Shown here in pieces: positions 21,207 through 34,000 of a stretch of DNA of 64,000 nucleotides. Position 1 is the stretch's first letter. Every line of letters starts with the position of its first letter. The notes under the pieces were generated by a model that was not told where the DNA came from, did no database searches, and worked only from the letters and a program-made list of their open reading frames with translations. Position numbers and translations under genes: made by a program. The stretch comes from Nymphaea colorata (lineage: Eukaryota; Streptophyta; Magnoliopsida; Nymphaeales; Nymphaeaceae), in contig NC_045138.2 in NCBI RefSeq assembly GCF_008831285.2, positions 36,323,115 through 36,387,114 on the forward strand, in the 5' to 3' direction.

Positions 21207-24200
21207 TCAGCAATTTGTGTCGTACACAACCAGACCCTGCAACTCTGGGCCCTCCAGGCGCGGGTTGTTCTCAAAGCTGCAAAAACATGAAAAGAAAAAT
21301 CAGTAGAAGGTTATGATGAAGTTCAATGAATCAATTACCTGAATAAGAAACATGACGGATGGCCAAGAAATTCTCAAACTAAGTCTAAGGTGGTTACTAG
21401 GTCAAGTATCGGACCTTAATCCTACCGCTGTTAGGAAGAGAACCAATCATAGATAGCCTACTTATTCTTATCTAGGAGATGAACAACACACACAAGAAGT
21501 TATGTGCTCAGTGTGTAACCATGAAGTAATGTCAAATGAACGTGACAGATGACATATTTGTAAAATTTATTTCAGCTGCATCAGCTTTAACGAATTCTTC
21601 AATTTAAAATGATTTATTTATTTTGGAGTTGAAAGAAATTCAAAGAATGGCATGTTAAGTTACATGAAATAGCTCGATGCCTTCCTAAAAAGAGCAGAAG
21701 AAAATGAAAAAAATCAGAAAGATGGAAAGTCTATTTTTATTGGACACGTACATCTAAATTGATTGTAGCATTTAAACGAAAAGCCAAAAGTTTGACAACA
21801 AAATCACACGCAAAATACTCACTTGCTTAAGGGTATGTGCTCGAAAGGACCAGTTGTGGGAATAGTTCCACACAAGTTATTGCTAGAAACATCTCTGCAA
21901 TTGAAAAAAATGGTCAAGGTATCAGTCCCATGTCCCAGCATCGAGTAGCAACAAACTTGACTTCATAGCAGCAGCCAGGAACTTACACAACTTTAAGGCT
22001 CCGAATACTGGCAAGCTCCCTAGGGATTCTTCCAGTCAGCTGGTTGTTGTTAAGACGCCTATGCAAAAATTTCCGAAATAAGTATGTGACCCATCGAAAG
22101 ACAACCGACAGACTGAAGTGCTAATCAGAATAGATGAGACAGTTATCTGACGAATAACTAAGCCATTACTCATGACCACCAAATTGGGAAAAACAGGCCA
22201 TTAGCACTCACAGGAACACAAGAGATTTCAATTTTCCCAGAGAGGGAGGAATAGTTCCAGAAATGTTGTTGTTGTATAAGTCCAAGCTCACAAGGCTCTT
22301 CAAATCACCCACTTCTGTAGGAATTGTCCCTTGAATGTTATTTTTATAAAGTTCCCTGCAACCAAAAAAGTAGTAAGCATAAGTCTAACCATGTCATCCA
22401 AGAAAGAATGCTCTTATCGAGTAACATGCCAGAAATGAATATCAATCATGATGGACATCCGACGCAGGTTAAACTATTAGTTTGGCAGGAAAAGAATTCT
22501 ATGATTTTTGTAAATACTGATGGAAAGACAAATCAAAGTAAGCAATTCCACCAAGTCAACAAACAGACCATTCCAAGAAACTACGGAAAGATGGATGTCA
22601 AGAACTTCCACAGTAAAAAACGAGCTAGAAACAAATATACAACATTCAAAAACCAACCACAGAAGCACAAAGTTCAAGGTATGTTGAATCGGGTGAACAA
22701 AATGTCCGCCAAACAAGAACAGCAAAAATTGAAGGGGATCAAGCAGCAGAGAAAAGACTTACAAATATTGCAGATGCTCGAGCTTTCCAAGCTCAGGTAC
22801 CAGATGACCAGAAAGGTTTGAGTTCCCCAAGTCCCTGGAGAAAAAAGTTAATGAAAATTAGACCAATAACCACTAGGAAATTGAAACATAAAGACCAATC
22901 ATCTATTTCGTACACTATTTCAGCAAACAATCAACCACAAAAAAGCCACCAAATAACATAAGATGTATATTACAAATGTGAAAAGATTTATTGCGAAGGT
23001 GATACAAGTAAATGCACGTTCGAGACAAGGAATTGGATTAACAACCATGGCTATGATAGGAACACATAAATTGAAATTTTCTCCATTTTTTTGGTCAAAT
23101 GCACTAGATCTACTGAACATGTAAAAACCAACATGCTTTACAACAATTTTTCAATAAAAATCATAAACCAACAAAAATCGAGCTGCTACCACTAGCTGAA
23201 GAGCAGGACGCATGTAGAAAGCACAAACTTTCATAAAAGCATTTTCACTACCAGGTAGACTATCACCCTGCCCCTTCTTACAATTTATGCACAAACAGGT
23301 GAAAACATGCCCACATGATATCAGAAAAGGAACATTATTCACCAGAACAGTTTGTTCCCAGTGCATCAAGCATAATATGAATAAACCATAAAGCAGTTAT
23401 CACTTATCAGTAGAAATTCCAACCCCTTTCCAGGTTTCCCATTGATTTATTGCCCAAAACTAAAAAACATATAGGTGTAGAATAAGAATTAACTAAAATG
23501 GGTCATAAAAAGTTCTCAGTCGAAGCAAAATTAGTTTCTCATCTTCAAAGACACTACATACATCGTTAACTTCAAATAGTTGCGATGGCCTAACACAATT
23601 AAACTCAGATAGACCATACAGACATAAGGGCTATCAGCGATAATTCTTGTGATACCCAAATACGTAAAGCTAGATTTTAGATGATGAAGGGGTTAGCGAT
23701 ATATGAAAGCATTCCCAGGCCACTGATGAAGTATCATCCAGATGATGTTAAAGACCGTGAAATGGTCAAAATTTGAGGAAGCGCTCTCTAGAAGTAGCAT
23801 GCTAAATCATTAGGATGATAATGTCCAGATAGGTTGAAAAAATTATTGGGCATTCCTCTCGTTTATGTCTCTGGAAATAATGGTCACAAGAACCAGAGTT
23901 GAGCAAACAACTCCAGGTAGTAGCAGATATTCACATATAACCAGCGCTGGTCCCGACGCCAGGCACCCAGAACAGTCCCGCCTAACAAGTATTTTGGTTG
24001 ATGGAATTCCTAACAGCTCAGACGAGTAAAGAAGGCTACAAGCAACAGAAAGTGAAAGAAACAGACACTATCCTTTAAGACCACAACCAAAGATTGTCAT
24101 TTAAACACATCTACCAACCAAGAGGGAAAAAAGACCATAACAAAAAATCAAATATTATCCAAAAGATTATACAAATAAATACTGCAGGATTCGAACCAAA

Positions 24201-24937
24201 CTAGATAACCGCACAACCTTCCCAAGAAAAAAAAGCAGGAACAAACCAAGGATACCAGTTGTATGACCCTATCAGCACTTCAAAGGAAAAGGGGCATAGA
24301 TCCTACTCTGGAAGAGGGAAGCTTATGTTCCTCATCCAATCCATACTCCGCAAGGACATAAAACTTTTTTCATTTTTCATATTGATTTTCACCGTCAAAA
24401 GGTCGGAAAAAGCAAAGGCTTACATGAAAAAGCAAGCATATTACGAACTAATAGTTACTTAAATTCCGGCTCTCTCCCTCCAACCCCACCCCCAAACCCA
24501 AAAGAAAAAAAAAAGAAAAAAAAAAGGAAAGCCCAAAAGAGAACAACAGGGAAGAGATTTTACGCCTACCAATTAAACAAAACAGGATTTCTGAAACACC
24601 CACCACCCAAAAAAAAGAAAAAATCAGTAGAAATCCATCAATGGTATATCTATTCTCCAAATGAAGCATTACTGATCAGGAAAAGAAACCCAAAAGCATA
24701 AAAACTAGGAGGGTCAAGTGGAAGGGAAGCATACACCCTAGTGACGCGGTTGTCCTGATTGCAGGTGATGTGGAACCAGGTGCAAGGGTTCACGAGCGTC
24801 GGATCCCAACTCTGCAAGACGTTGTCGGGGTCGGTCAAGCTCCTCCTTAGAGCATAAAGGGCGTCGCCTTCGGAATTCGAACAGGCGAGCGGAAGGAGAA
24901 ACAGGAAGACGGTGCAGCACAGGACCAGCCTATCCAT
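21207..24937 (-). CDS. Small secreted leucine-rich repeat protein (LRR1/SERK ectodomain-like), 6 exons
   Basis: Minus-strand exons in transcript order: 24937-24735, 22834-22763, 22355-22212, 22058-21987, 21894-21823 and 21276-21207; 210 residues with GT-AG borders. Residues 1-20 form a signal peptide ([17 protein letters not shown]). An LRRNT_2 cap follows ([36 protein letters not shown]), then LRRs of 24 residues, each repeat filling a 72-nt exon or half of the 144-nt exon, and a C-terminal part [13 protein letters not shown]...YDTNC. There is no transmembrane segment or kinase, so the product is an apoplastic LRR like plant LRR1 proteins and the ectodomain of SERK co-receptors. It probably binds receptor kinases at the cell surface. 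Intron 1 is about 1.9 kb and has no obvious element. Confidence 0.92.
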
Positions 24938-25012
24938 GACTCTTCCTCCCTACCAAGAGGAAGAAAGCCAAACTATATGGGCCTGTCGGATTTTGAGCTA
25001 CGGAGAACGAGC

Positions 25013-25017
25013 GAGCG

Positions 25018-25067
<50 letters not shown>
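25013..25067. repeat. GA microsatellite in the leader or promoter of the LRR gene
   Basis: About 25 GA units on the plus strand (CT on the coding strand), ending about 75 bp upstream of the LRR gene ATG. Further CT runs follow at 25481-25502. Confidence 0.85.
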
Positions 25068-25069
<2 letters not shown>

Positions 25070-26925
25070 GGTGAGGCAGGTCGAGGAGGCAAGTATGGGG
25101 GGGAGCTGGAAATTTGAAGACTTTGTTCTGTCCTGATCTGTTGGGTTGAGGGTTGGTGAAAGATAGAGGGGAAGCAATAGGGAAGCCGCGAGCCCGGTTA
25201 AAAGGAATTGGGTAAACAGAACATTTATTATTTTTGTATGGCAATTTATAATTCTTGTTGTTATTTTATATTTGATGAGAAGCTAGAGTGAGAGAGAGAA
25301 TACACACTTGAATATTTCTTTTTTTTTTTTTCCTTGTTCTTTTGGCGAGGGGTTAGAAAGAGAGAGTGAGAGTTGCTTGGGGAACATCAGCGCCTGTGAG
25401 GAGACCACATCGTTTTTCACTTTTCTTTTTCTTCTTTTTTTTCTTTGAAACTTTGAACAACAAATTTCGGTCTCCAAACTCTCTCTCTCTCTCTCTCTCT
25501 CTAGCTGTAGCAAACGCACTCACTTTTTAAAGTGATTTTTGACCTCCCAAGTTCAAGAGTTTAAACTTTCCAAGGAAGAGAGGGACATGTTAATGGCAGT
25601 CCCCACCACCACTAACCATATTCAAATCTTGAAAAAGCAAGCAAAAAGAAGAGAGAGAGGTTGCATGGTGAGCAAGAAATTCACATCCCCTCCTGCAGTG
25701 GGGCAATAACATTTGAAAAGGATCTCTTTTAAGAGAGAAACCTTGTGCCTTTGTTTGTGACCATTGGCTCTCCCTTGGGTATGATGAATCTTTATCTTCC
25801 CCACAATTGCTGTATTTTTTTCCTTTCCTTTTCCCTTGACAAAGTTATTCATCATGATTAGCGCGTGTACTATCTCATCTTCTAGTCAACCCTGACAGAC
25901 TTGGACCCAGTCGCTCCCCACCAATTCGGTCAAACTGAAAAATTTGCGCTTACCAACCTTGACTTAAGCGCGTGAGGACCGGCGCGGTTCTCATTCGTTG
26001 ATTTCTTTCTTCTTTTTTTTTCATGCTTTGCATAATTTATTTTCAATCCTTAATTTAAGGCGAGCAGCATCAGGTTAACAATCCACAGAAAAAAGAGGTT
26101 CGAAGGCTCGTCGATACTCCTTACCTCAACAGTCTTAAGTTCTTAAGTATCAACAATAGCAGCGTGTATACAATTCAACCTGGGTAGCACATCTATCACT
26201 TAAGACTCCACAAAAACCGAACTAGAGACATGTCTTATAGGTGACTTCAAACATCTAGTATGAATTAGGGTTGTGATTTTGTAGACCAAATCCTTGGAAA
26301 GATGGTTTTCTGAATAGTTATTAAGATCTCAGGACGTCTGTATGCATCAAACTACTATATCTATGAGGAAGTTCAATGAAATGACTCAATGGCGAGGAAT
26401 CTACTTCAGCACGATGGAAGGCTTTGCAGAAACATTCCCTTGAACGGCGTATTTAATTATGTAGCGATGCTAGATGATGATTCTGTTCTCTCGCTTATAC
26501 TAATTTATTTTTGGTTGTGAGATAGAAACTAGAAGCTCTTCCATTAAGATGTAAACTGCAAGATGCCTTGAGACCCTTTACAGCCAAGCAACCACTACCA
26601 AAGAGCTAGGCAAAATGACAAATGCAGCAGCTTTATTCTTAATGCTGGTCTTGGTTTAGAAATTTTTTAATCCTCTTTTGTGGAATTTGGTGAACTGTGT
26701 CCCACAAAGTAGTTGACGAGCTTACATGCTGTTGTTAATCTTTAGAAAAACAAAAGAAAAAAAAATGAATGGACCGTATTTGAAGAACATATGGTGAGGG
26801 TGGAGTCACCAGGGATGAGAATGAAGACTTTTGATCGTGCTCTTTAACTTTTGTGCACTGAGCGGTGTTCTTTTAGCATGACATGGCAGTTCAAGTTAGT
26901 TTCAAACTATGTATGTTTGATAGCC
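25068..26925. other. Gene-poor intergenic region upstream of the LRR gene
   Basis: AT-rich. Short GA/CT runs lie at 25288-25300, 25359-25372 and 25481-25502. The nearest part is probably promoter. No protein-like frame or mobile element end was recognised. Confidence 0.4.
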
Positions 26926-26929
26926 TTTG

Positions 26930-27370
26930 ATCTCGAGTCGTGCTACTCAGCTTGACTCTTTAAAGTTTGGCTCCTGAACGAGTTCGAGACGAGTCATTTA
27001 CCTAAGGAGTCGAGGTCGAGTTCATGAGTCGACTCGTTCAAATAATTGAGTTGAGTTCGAGCTCAACACGTAACTGTTGAGTCGAGCTCGAGCCTTAACC
27101 AAGTTGATATATTCAAATGAGTTTACGAGTTTGTCGAGCTTTAATCGAGTTGAGTTTGAGCTCAATATGTAACGATGAATATCAAATATATTCAAATGAG
27201 TTTGTCGAGTCTTAATCGAGTCGAGCTCGAGCTCAACACGTAATGATGAATATCAATGCTATTCAAACGAGTTTGTCAAGCCTTAATCGAGTCAAGCTCA
27301 ACAACACGTAACTGCTGAGTTGAGCTCGAGCTGCTTCTATCAAGATATTCTTAAGCTCGAGCCGAGCTAG
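26930..27370. repeat. Degenerate tandem repeat with palindromic GAGCTCGAGCTC cores
   Basis: At least four units of about 71-79 bp begin near 27037, 27112, 27191 and 27262 with TTCAAATGAGTTTGTCGAG-like sequence, followed by TTAATCGAGTYGAGYTYGAGCTCAA and CACGTAA. GAGCTCGAGCTC is self-complementary, so each unit can form a short cruciform. Divergence between units is moderate. Flanks at 26930-27036 and 27333-27370 carry more diverged pieces. Confidence 0.7.
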
Positions 27371-27872
27371 AAGTTTCATTATGTAAATCCTAAAACCTAA
27401 AACTGACAGATATGTAAATCCAACATATCCGAGATCAATGATTATGATATTCATTGGTTGCTTGAGCTCTGAATTTTATGTGGCACGGATTTCAAATCTA
27501 TTCCAAGGAAAGACTCGGGCTCATTAAGTGGTATGATCGAATAAGGATCGGTCATCGGAATCGGAAAAGAAAATGGGAGAATGAACAGGATATTTCTAAA
27601 GTTGGAAGGGACCATGTTAAGCCGCTTTGCTTTTTTCTAACGATTGTATATGCGTATCAGCCGATTCCAACTCGGACCGATACTAATAAAATTGCTACAA
27701 GTCGTAACTTAGCAGACTACGCAATAATGCATTAAGAACAAGACAAGAGTTGTACATCGTTGACTATGCTGCTGTTCAAGACGTCAAGAAATTAATATCT
27801 TCACTTCTTAGCGTAAGGCAGAAGTCACGTAAACCTAACTACCAGACAGGTGAAAGGAAGGTTTGGGTGAAA

Positions 27873-27878
<6 letters not shown>

Positions 27879-27907
<29 letters not shown>
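27879..27907. repeat. AT microsatellite
   Basis: TA dinucleotide run. Confidence 0.85.
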
Positions 27908-27911
<4 letters not shown>

Positions 27912-28133
27912 CATTTTTTCTATACAGAAAAGGTAAAATGAGAGTTTTAAATGTGGACCTTGGGTCGGATGTAAGATCCTTAATTTGAAGGACAATAAAA
28001 TTTATGATGAATCTTTTACCACATTAACAAAAACATGTTACATTATATCTACATCAGATCTGTAGATTTTAAATTCAGAGTAGTCAGATACCCCTTTACA
28101 ATCAACATCAGTGCATATTGGGCCTAATTTTTT

Positions 28134-28217
28134 GTTAATTAGTTTAAACAATTTTAAATTGTTCTATATCGGCCCTAACCTTTTTATTAATTAGTTTAAA
28201 CAGTTTTAAATTGTTTT
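28134..28217. repeat. Local direct repeat of a 29-bp AT-rich unit
   Basis: TTAATTAGTTTAAACA followed by ATTTTAAATTGTT or GTTTTAAATTGTT occurs twice, about 52 bp apart. TTTAAATTG-type inverted symmetry is present in each. Confidence 0.65.
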
Positions 28218-28219
28218 TA

Positions 28220-29900
28220 ATAAATATAGAAGAGTAAAAAAAAATCAGATTCATTCTTATTCTGATTGGTTGGTACGGTGCATATCGTTTCCAGCATTTG
28301 GCAAGATTAGACCTCAGTCGTCTTGCGTGGTAAAAACTCGATAGCTGTACCAGTTTTAAATGCAAAAGGTAAACCCAAGAGGATTCACATGTTACCTTTC
28401 TTCAATATTTGGTTAAATAAAAAATAAGCTGGTATAAGTGCTTTATATAAAAAGCTAAAATAAATAAATATATATGCATGTATATGTATTATATAATTGA
28501 GTTATATATATATCTTATTATGTTCTGGGTTTCCTTTTTCTTGTTGAAGATGACAAAGGATTCCACATGAAGCAAGTTGCGGCGGTTTCAAGGCAACCAA
28601 GCAAATGGAAACCTGCAGATCTTTCCACGCCGGAATAAAGTCAGGTCAGTGGTGGAGTCAAGTCAGCAGTAAATTAAAAATATCGACCAAATTTTCAAGT
28701 AAGATCTGCAGAGCTTCCTACGCCAAAGGTTCGGGTCACCATGCCACATGATCCACTTTCATCATACTAGGAGGAACGAGGTCCTACTGGATCTCAGATT
28801 TGGATTTGGATTTCAGATTAGTTGGATTCAAACTCTGGTTGAGAATTGGACTGATCCAATAATCCATTCCCACTGGCAGACGCACTTGGTCCTACTGGAT
28901 ATTCCTGACACCAAGCCTTATGTTTTGGATATCTGAATATCCGATAGCCAATGGTCTGGAGCTACCAACATGGTCCCCATCACCAGCAGATCTTTGAATT
29001 CTATATTTTGCTTGCAATAACTGTGAATCGCAATAGTTAAACTTTGATGCATCAATTATTGCATCACAATATGCTATGAACGTGCATTTTAGAAAGGAGA
29101 GAAAGAAAGACTAAATTATTTTGTACCACTGAATCTTCCAAGAACCACAGCACTAAATGGGTTTGTTTCTAAGAGGTAAACTCAGAGTAGGCACCGACCG
29201 CCATTGCTCGCGAGGACAACATGGTTGAAGAAACTCAGGTCAAGATCTGAACCCACATTCTGTGTTTGTACTTTGGGCTGTTCCCCTTTTGAAACAACTC
29301 CAACCATATGCATTTAATGAGTTTTGTGAGCAAGGTAGTCATTTCATGACCTTTTTTTTTTTGTAATTAGTTTGGAAACTTTCATTGACTCGTGTTGTTG
29401 TTTCATTTCTTTTTTTGATTTATTTAAAACAACTGCACTTAAATCGAGAGATTTAGTTGTTCGATGGTTGTAAAATTTCTTGTAGGAAATTGAGTACCAT
29501 AAAACTCGAACCATGACTTATTATCTATCAAATTGAATACCAACTCAATTGCCAAGGCCTGTCAACTCTATTGCGCCTGGTATTCAGAGTGGAAGAAGAA
29601 GAAGATAGATAGATTCCGAAACAAACGCTAGCAGTCGTGGATTTGCAACTGCCCTTTTGGCTTATCTTCTTTACTTTTTTCTTAAAGGGTCAACTGAGTT
29701 TTGTTGATGTGGCCCGCGCCTGTCAGGTGCATCATCTCTTCCTCATTATTGTTATCATTGGTGTTGTTTGGTTTTCTCAGGGACGGAGAAAGCAATGTCA
29801 GGGCCAAGTTCTTGATTTTCCAAGTTCCGGAAAGATCTCGAAATGCGATTCAGATTCATGGGGTTCCCCAGAACTAGCTAAAAGCAGCAGAACCACATGA
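28220..29900. other. Intergenic stretch without recognisable genes
   Basis: AT-rich. A possible minus-strand tRNA-like stretch lies near 29500-29580 (on the minus strand TTGGCAATTGAGTTGG, then ATGGTTCGAG), but no target duplication was found. The open frame at 29637-29900 has no family features. Confidence 0.35.
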
Positions 29901-29980
29901 GAAATAAATAAAGATGCCCAGTTAATATTCTTATATTAAAGAAATAAATAAAGATGCCCAATTAATATTCTCATATTAAA
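29901..29980. repeat. Near-perfect 40-bp tandem duplication
   Basis: Two 40-bp units, each starting GAAATAAATAAAGATGCCCA, abut at 29940/29941 and differ at two positions. Confidence 0.9.
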
Positions 29981-30976
29981 GGTGTAGTTTCGTTGACCAT
30001 CTGCGGAGTGGAGGCAGCTGGATTTTTACCGATTCCATTCATTAATGGAAGGCTCTCAACGGCCTACGAGAAAAATAAAAGAGGATGATAAAAGCAGAGC
30101 ATTAAGTGCAGCATCGGTCTTCTGACCATTACGCTCACTTTCGCTATTATCCATATATTGCTGCCTTCTCTTCTTTTTTATTGGGTACTTTGTTTTAAAC
30201 AAATGAAAATCTCTCTCTCTTTCTTTCTCTCTTTCTGCGATTTGTTCTTTTATTTAGGGGACTTCTTGTTCCTAAATTTTGCTATCTTGTTCCCAAATTT
30301 CGTTATATATTCTCATTTTATCGGCTCTCTGTCAATCAAGAAAAGTGATACCTTATGGTATTAAGGAGTTTTGATCTTAAGATCAATGGTACCATTATGG
30401 AAGACAAATGGGCTGGTTCTTGTCCATTTCTTTCTTTTTATCTTATTTTGTAGATTGTGTCTCCAATGGGTAGGCACAACAGATGGGATGAGAGCTAGTA
30501 AGCAGGGGAGTTTCTGTTTTGAGCTCATGTAGAGTTAACAGAAGAAAAAAACACCAATATGCAAGTTAAAACAGTACAAGCACGTCATCGTAAAGCACCA
30601 AAAGCAAGTTTGGTAGTCTATGGAATGTAGAGAAAATTAAAGGTATCAACTCCCTCTCTCTCCCTCTCTATCCATCCAATTTATGTCTATTGGTTCGGGT
30701 TTCATATGAAAAGACCACTTTAAATGACAACAACAATAAAAGACGCTGTCTTAAGAGGCCCTCATACTAAAGTGGAGGCCTGGTAATAAAGTAGAAACTC
30801 GCATGAAGATGGTTAAAGGTGACAACTATCGTGTGACTTGAGGCTGTCGAGTTAGAGATCCTGCATCAACATGATTCATATGAAGGAAAAGAGTGATCTT
30901 CTCATTCAGCCATTTTCTATATTCTTCCTTCAACGTGTCTATATAGGTGAATATCTCCGTCCAAACTTTCGTGATG

Positions 30977-31035
30977 GCCTTAAATGCTGCCTTGGAGTCC
31001 AAATCTAGTTTTGGCTCCAAAACGGCATTTAAGGC
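30977..31035. other. 59-nt stem-loop
   Basis: GCCTTAAATGC at 30977-30987 is perfectly complementary to GCATTTAAGGC at 31025-31035. Pairing extends inward with mismatches or G:U pairs to a loop near 31004-31008, about 27 positions per arm. No TATA or transcript feature is visible nearby, so a small-RNA role is speculative. It may be the centre of an eroded foldback element. Confidence 0.6.
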
Positions 31036-34000
31036 GTGTGAAGGTGATGATCGAGATTGGTTTTGTGAAAAACCTGGCTGGGAGAAAATGACATTTTCAA
31101 AAAGGTGTGAATATCCCATCCCTCCTGGTGCCTCTCCATATAAAAATTTTCACGGGAAAAAGCATTGTTCTGGTCTTTTTATTCAAATACACAATGTTTT
31201 TACAGAGCAAATCTTTTGAAGGGCGTCATTCAACACAAAAAAAAAAAAAACACAACCATACAACCTAAGTGTCTGCTTGACATGAGTAACAAGTTGTTGC
31301 AGTTTTATGAACGTGCCTAAAAATTGCAACAGATCCATGAAACATTGCAACAAAGTGTTTTAAATCAGATCCAATTTTTGGGTAGGTTCATAGAACAGTA
31401 ACTGATTCTTGTAGCCAAACAGCGCCTAGGGTTTCAATATCAGATCCCTGTTTAAGTAGTTATAACTTCAGCTTAGCCCTTAAAAAAGAAAAGTAAATAT
31501 ATGTAACCTGATTGGCCCCTAGGGGTTGCAACAAAGTTGGGCAGGCTACAACCTGCAAGTGGGTGGTCAAAAGTTCGAAAACACCATCGATTCTCACCCC
31601 TGCATAAGCCAAAGCAGGTTATTATCCTGCAGACAGAGGCAGCAACCATGTGGATGTAAGCACCTAAGCCAAACAGCGGCGATGTCTGTCAACCCAACTT
31701 GTGTTTTTGCCATGTAAAAATGGAAGGAAGATTTCATTCTGCATCTACTCATCGCTCTTTTCAAGTGATAGTTGTACATAGGGTTAATTGGAGTCTTTAC
31801 TTTGGAGTTGTACATTCTTGGAGAGGTAACATGAAGTACAACAGGCTAAATTAGCAGGGCCAGGAGGGTGGTGTTGCAGTTACAGAAAAAAGAAAGACTT
31901 CTATCATAAACCTAAGATGGATGACTGCTGATCTTTATAGGTGGCCAGTCGCTTTGGTGCAATGGTAAAGGATCAAGCTTTGAGCCTGGGGCCAGCTGCT
32001 GCTGCTGCTGCAAAGCCAGAAAATTAGGTGACTGACTATTGGATTTGTCCTCAAAGTTTTCAATCCTCCCTCGGAAACCATAGCCAGGTTGCCAATAATG
32101 ACCATGAAGATAACGAAGCCAGATTTTTAGCCGACGGGCAGTTATAAGAGACTTTGGCTAGGTCCAAGAAGGACCCTATATGCTTGGATTCGCTCAACTG
32201 TTGTAACTGACTATGTCTGTGTGGGCAGCCGCCTCCACTAGGTCCACCTGTAAGACATGCCTTTTCAGTGTTTCCTACCAAGATCACTCACTGCGCTCCT
32301 ACCTTTTGTGGACTGAGTGGCCTAGAATCCTCTCTGGGAATGCGCTCATGAGACCTCCCATAGACCATTTCATTGGAACCAACTCTTTAATTCCCAACAA
32401 AATATTACAACGCATTTCTGCCCAACTGGCTAGACCCTAGGGTGATGGGATACTGAGGGTCAGAGCGGACAGTTTCATGGGGTTCACGTTTCGGCATCAG
32501 CTACCTGTGGCTCATTCAAAGGTCCTGCAGTATGGAGTACTAGTGTAAGGTCCAAAGGCCTCACAGGGGCATCTCCCCAACTGCTGCAAATCCCATTGTT
32601 CGACATCTCCTCTGCCGCACATCCCCCATTATTTGTCATAGCTCCTTAGGCTTGCAAAAGGGGTTGGATTCTGGCTGAAGATTCTCTTATCTGGCTTCCA
32701 ATGGGTTTAGCTGTCCTGGATCCCCAGCTGCTTGTATCTCCACATCTCTGATCCCTAATAGCTAGCTGTGTCCGCTGTGTGCTCTGCTTTCGGCGGTTCG
32801 GTTTGCACAAGCAGTTTGATGATGGCACAATGAGGGATGCAGCTTTGCTTGAGGCGCACGTCCAATGCAGCCTTTGGGTAACAAACCTGCAACTCTCCAA
32901 GCTTGCTTTCAGAATGTGCAGAGAAGCAGCAGCTTCTTCTGTTGATCTGTAAGGACCTGAAAAGACGGAGGAAATATCCTGGACAGTGATCTATGCACAA
33001 GGCATGCAAATGGATGTATAGAGGACAGCAAATAACTGTGCTCTGCAAAGAATGAGGGGGACTGGGAGGATCCTGAATGTCATGGACCTCTCTGGGTTCT
33101 GCGCAATAGAGGGAAAAGAAAATTCAATAGCTCTAGCATAGCATAGCCAGAGGGGAGCCAATGCAATGGATAACTATCATAAGCAGCCTCTTTCAGCTCC
33201 AGTAGGATGATACACATAGGCAATCCAAACCTTTGAAGAAACGGGCAGTAATAAATCAATAGACTAGAAGAGGTGGGTACAGTGGGATAGGTTGTGGCGG
33301 TCTGATCGGAGTCAAGGTTCAGATCACATGGGAATTGCTCAACGCATAAACTGAAGTAGGTTTGCCTGCTGAAGTCAACAGAATAGGACCAACTGTTCAA
33401 GAAGCTTAACACCGCTCCCAAGAGCACGGGACTAGATATTTTTTTCAACTCATCGAGAAAACAAAGCATTAAAATTGTGCATATGCTTTGGCGTCTGTGC
33501 TTACCACTCATGCCCAATTCTACGCGCTAGACATTAACCGGAGCGTTCATGGTTTTGCAGGCAACGGGTTGCATTAACAGAGACAGGAAGCGTCTCTGAC
33601 TCTCTCTCTATTTTCTCTCTCCCAGGTGCAGAAATCAAACCTAGGATCTATTTGGAGAGCTTGAATAGGACATAGATAAAATAATGACACTAAACCAAGG
33701 CTGGTGGTCTTTCTGTAGATTGAGCAGAGTGTTCCTCGTTGTGCTCATTAAATGTATTCAGTACCCTCAAACAGCAACATCTCATCCCAGGATCTCATAT
33801 GCACAGGGAATGGCTACATACCAAATGAAACTAAAGCTAGGAACCAATTATACAGGTACTGAAGCATCAGTACAATGAATCACATGATTAGTAGAAGCAG
33901 ACATCAATTGAAGAGTAAATTTCTGCCCTTTGAAAATGAGGATCGGAAGTATGTCACAACTCTACGGAGGAAAATTGCTCAGACATCAGAAATCTCAAAC

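Noticed and set aside
22324-22821. 165-codon plus-strand frame
   Set aside because: It lies antisense across an intron and two LRR exons; Lys/Gln-rich composition reflects AT-rich DNA, not a protein family.
29500-29600. Minus-strand tRNA-like sequence
   Set aside because: The B-box-like GGTTCGAG is present but no cloverleaf forms and no duplication flanks it.
30826-31219. Similar short peptides on opposite strands (LNAVLEPK / LNAALESK)
   Set aside because: Both arise from the two arms of the 59-nt inverted repeat, not from two genes.
31506-31660. tRNA-like head suggesting a SINE
   Set aside because: A- and B-box-like words are present, but I could find no target duplication or tail; kept only as a note.
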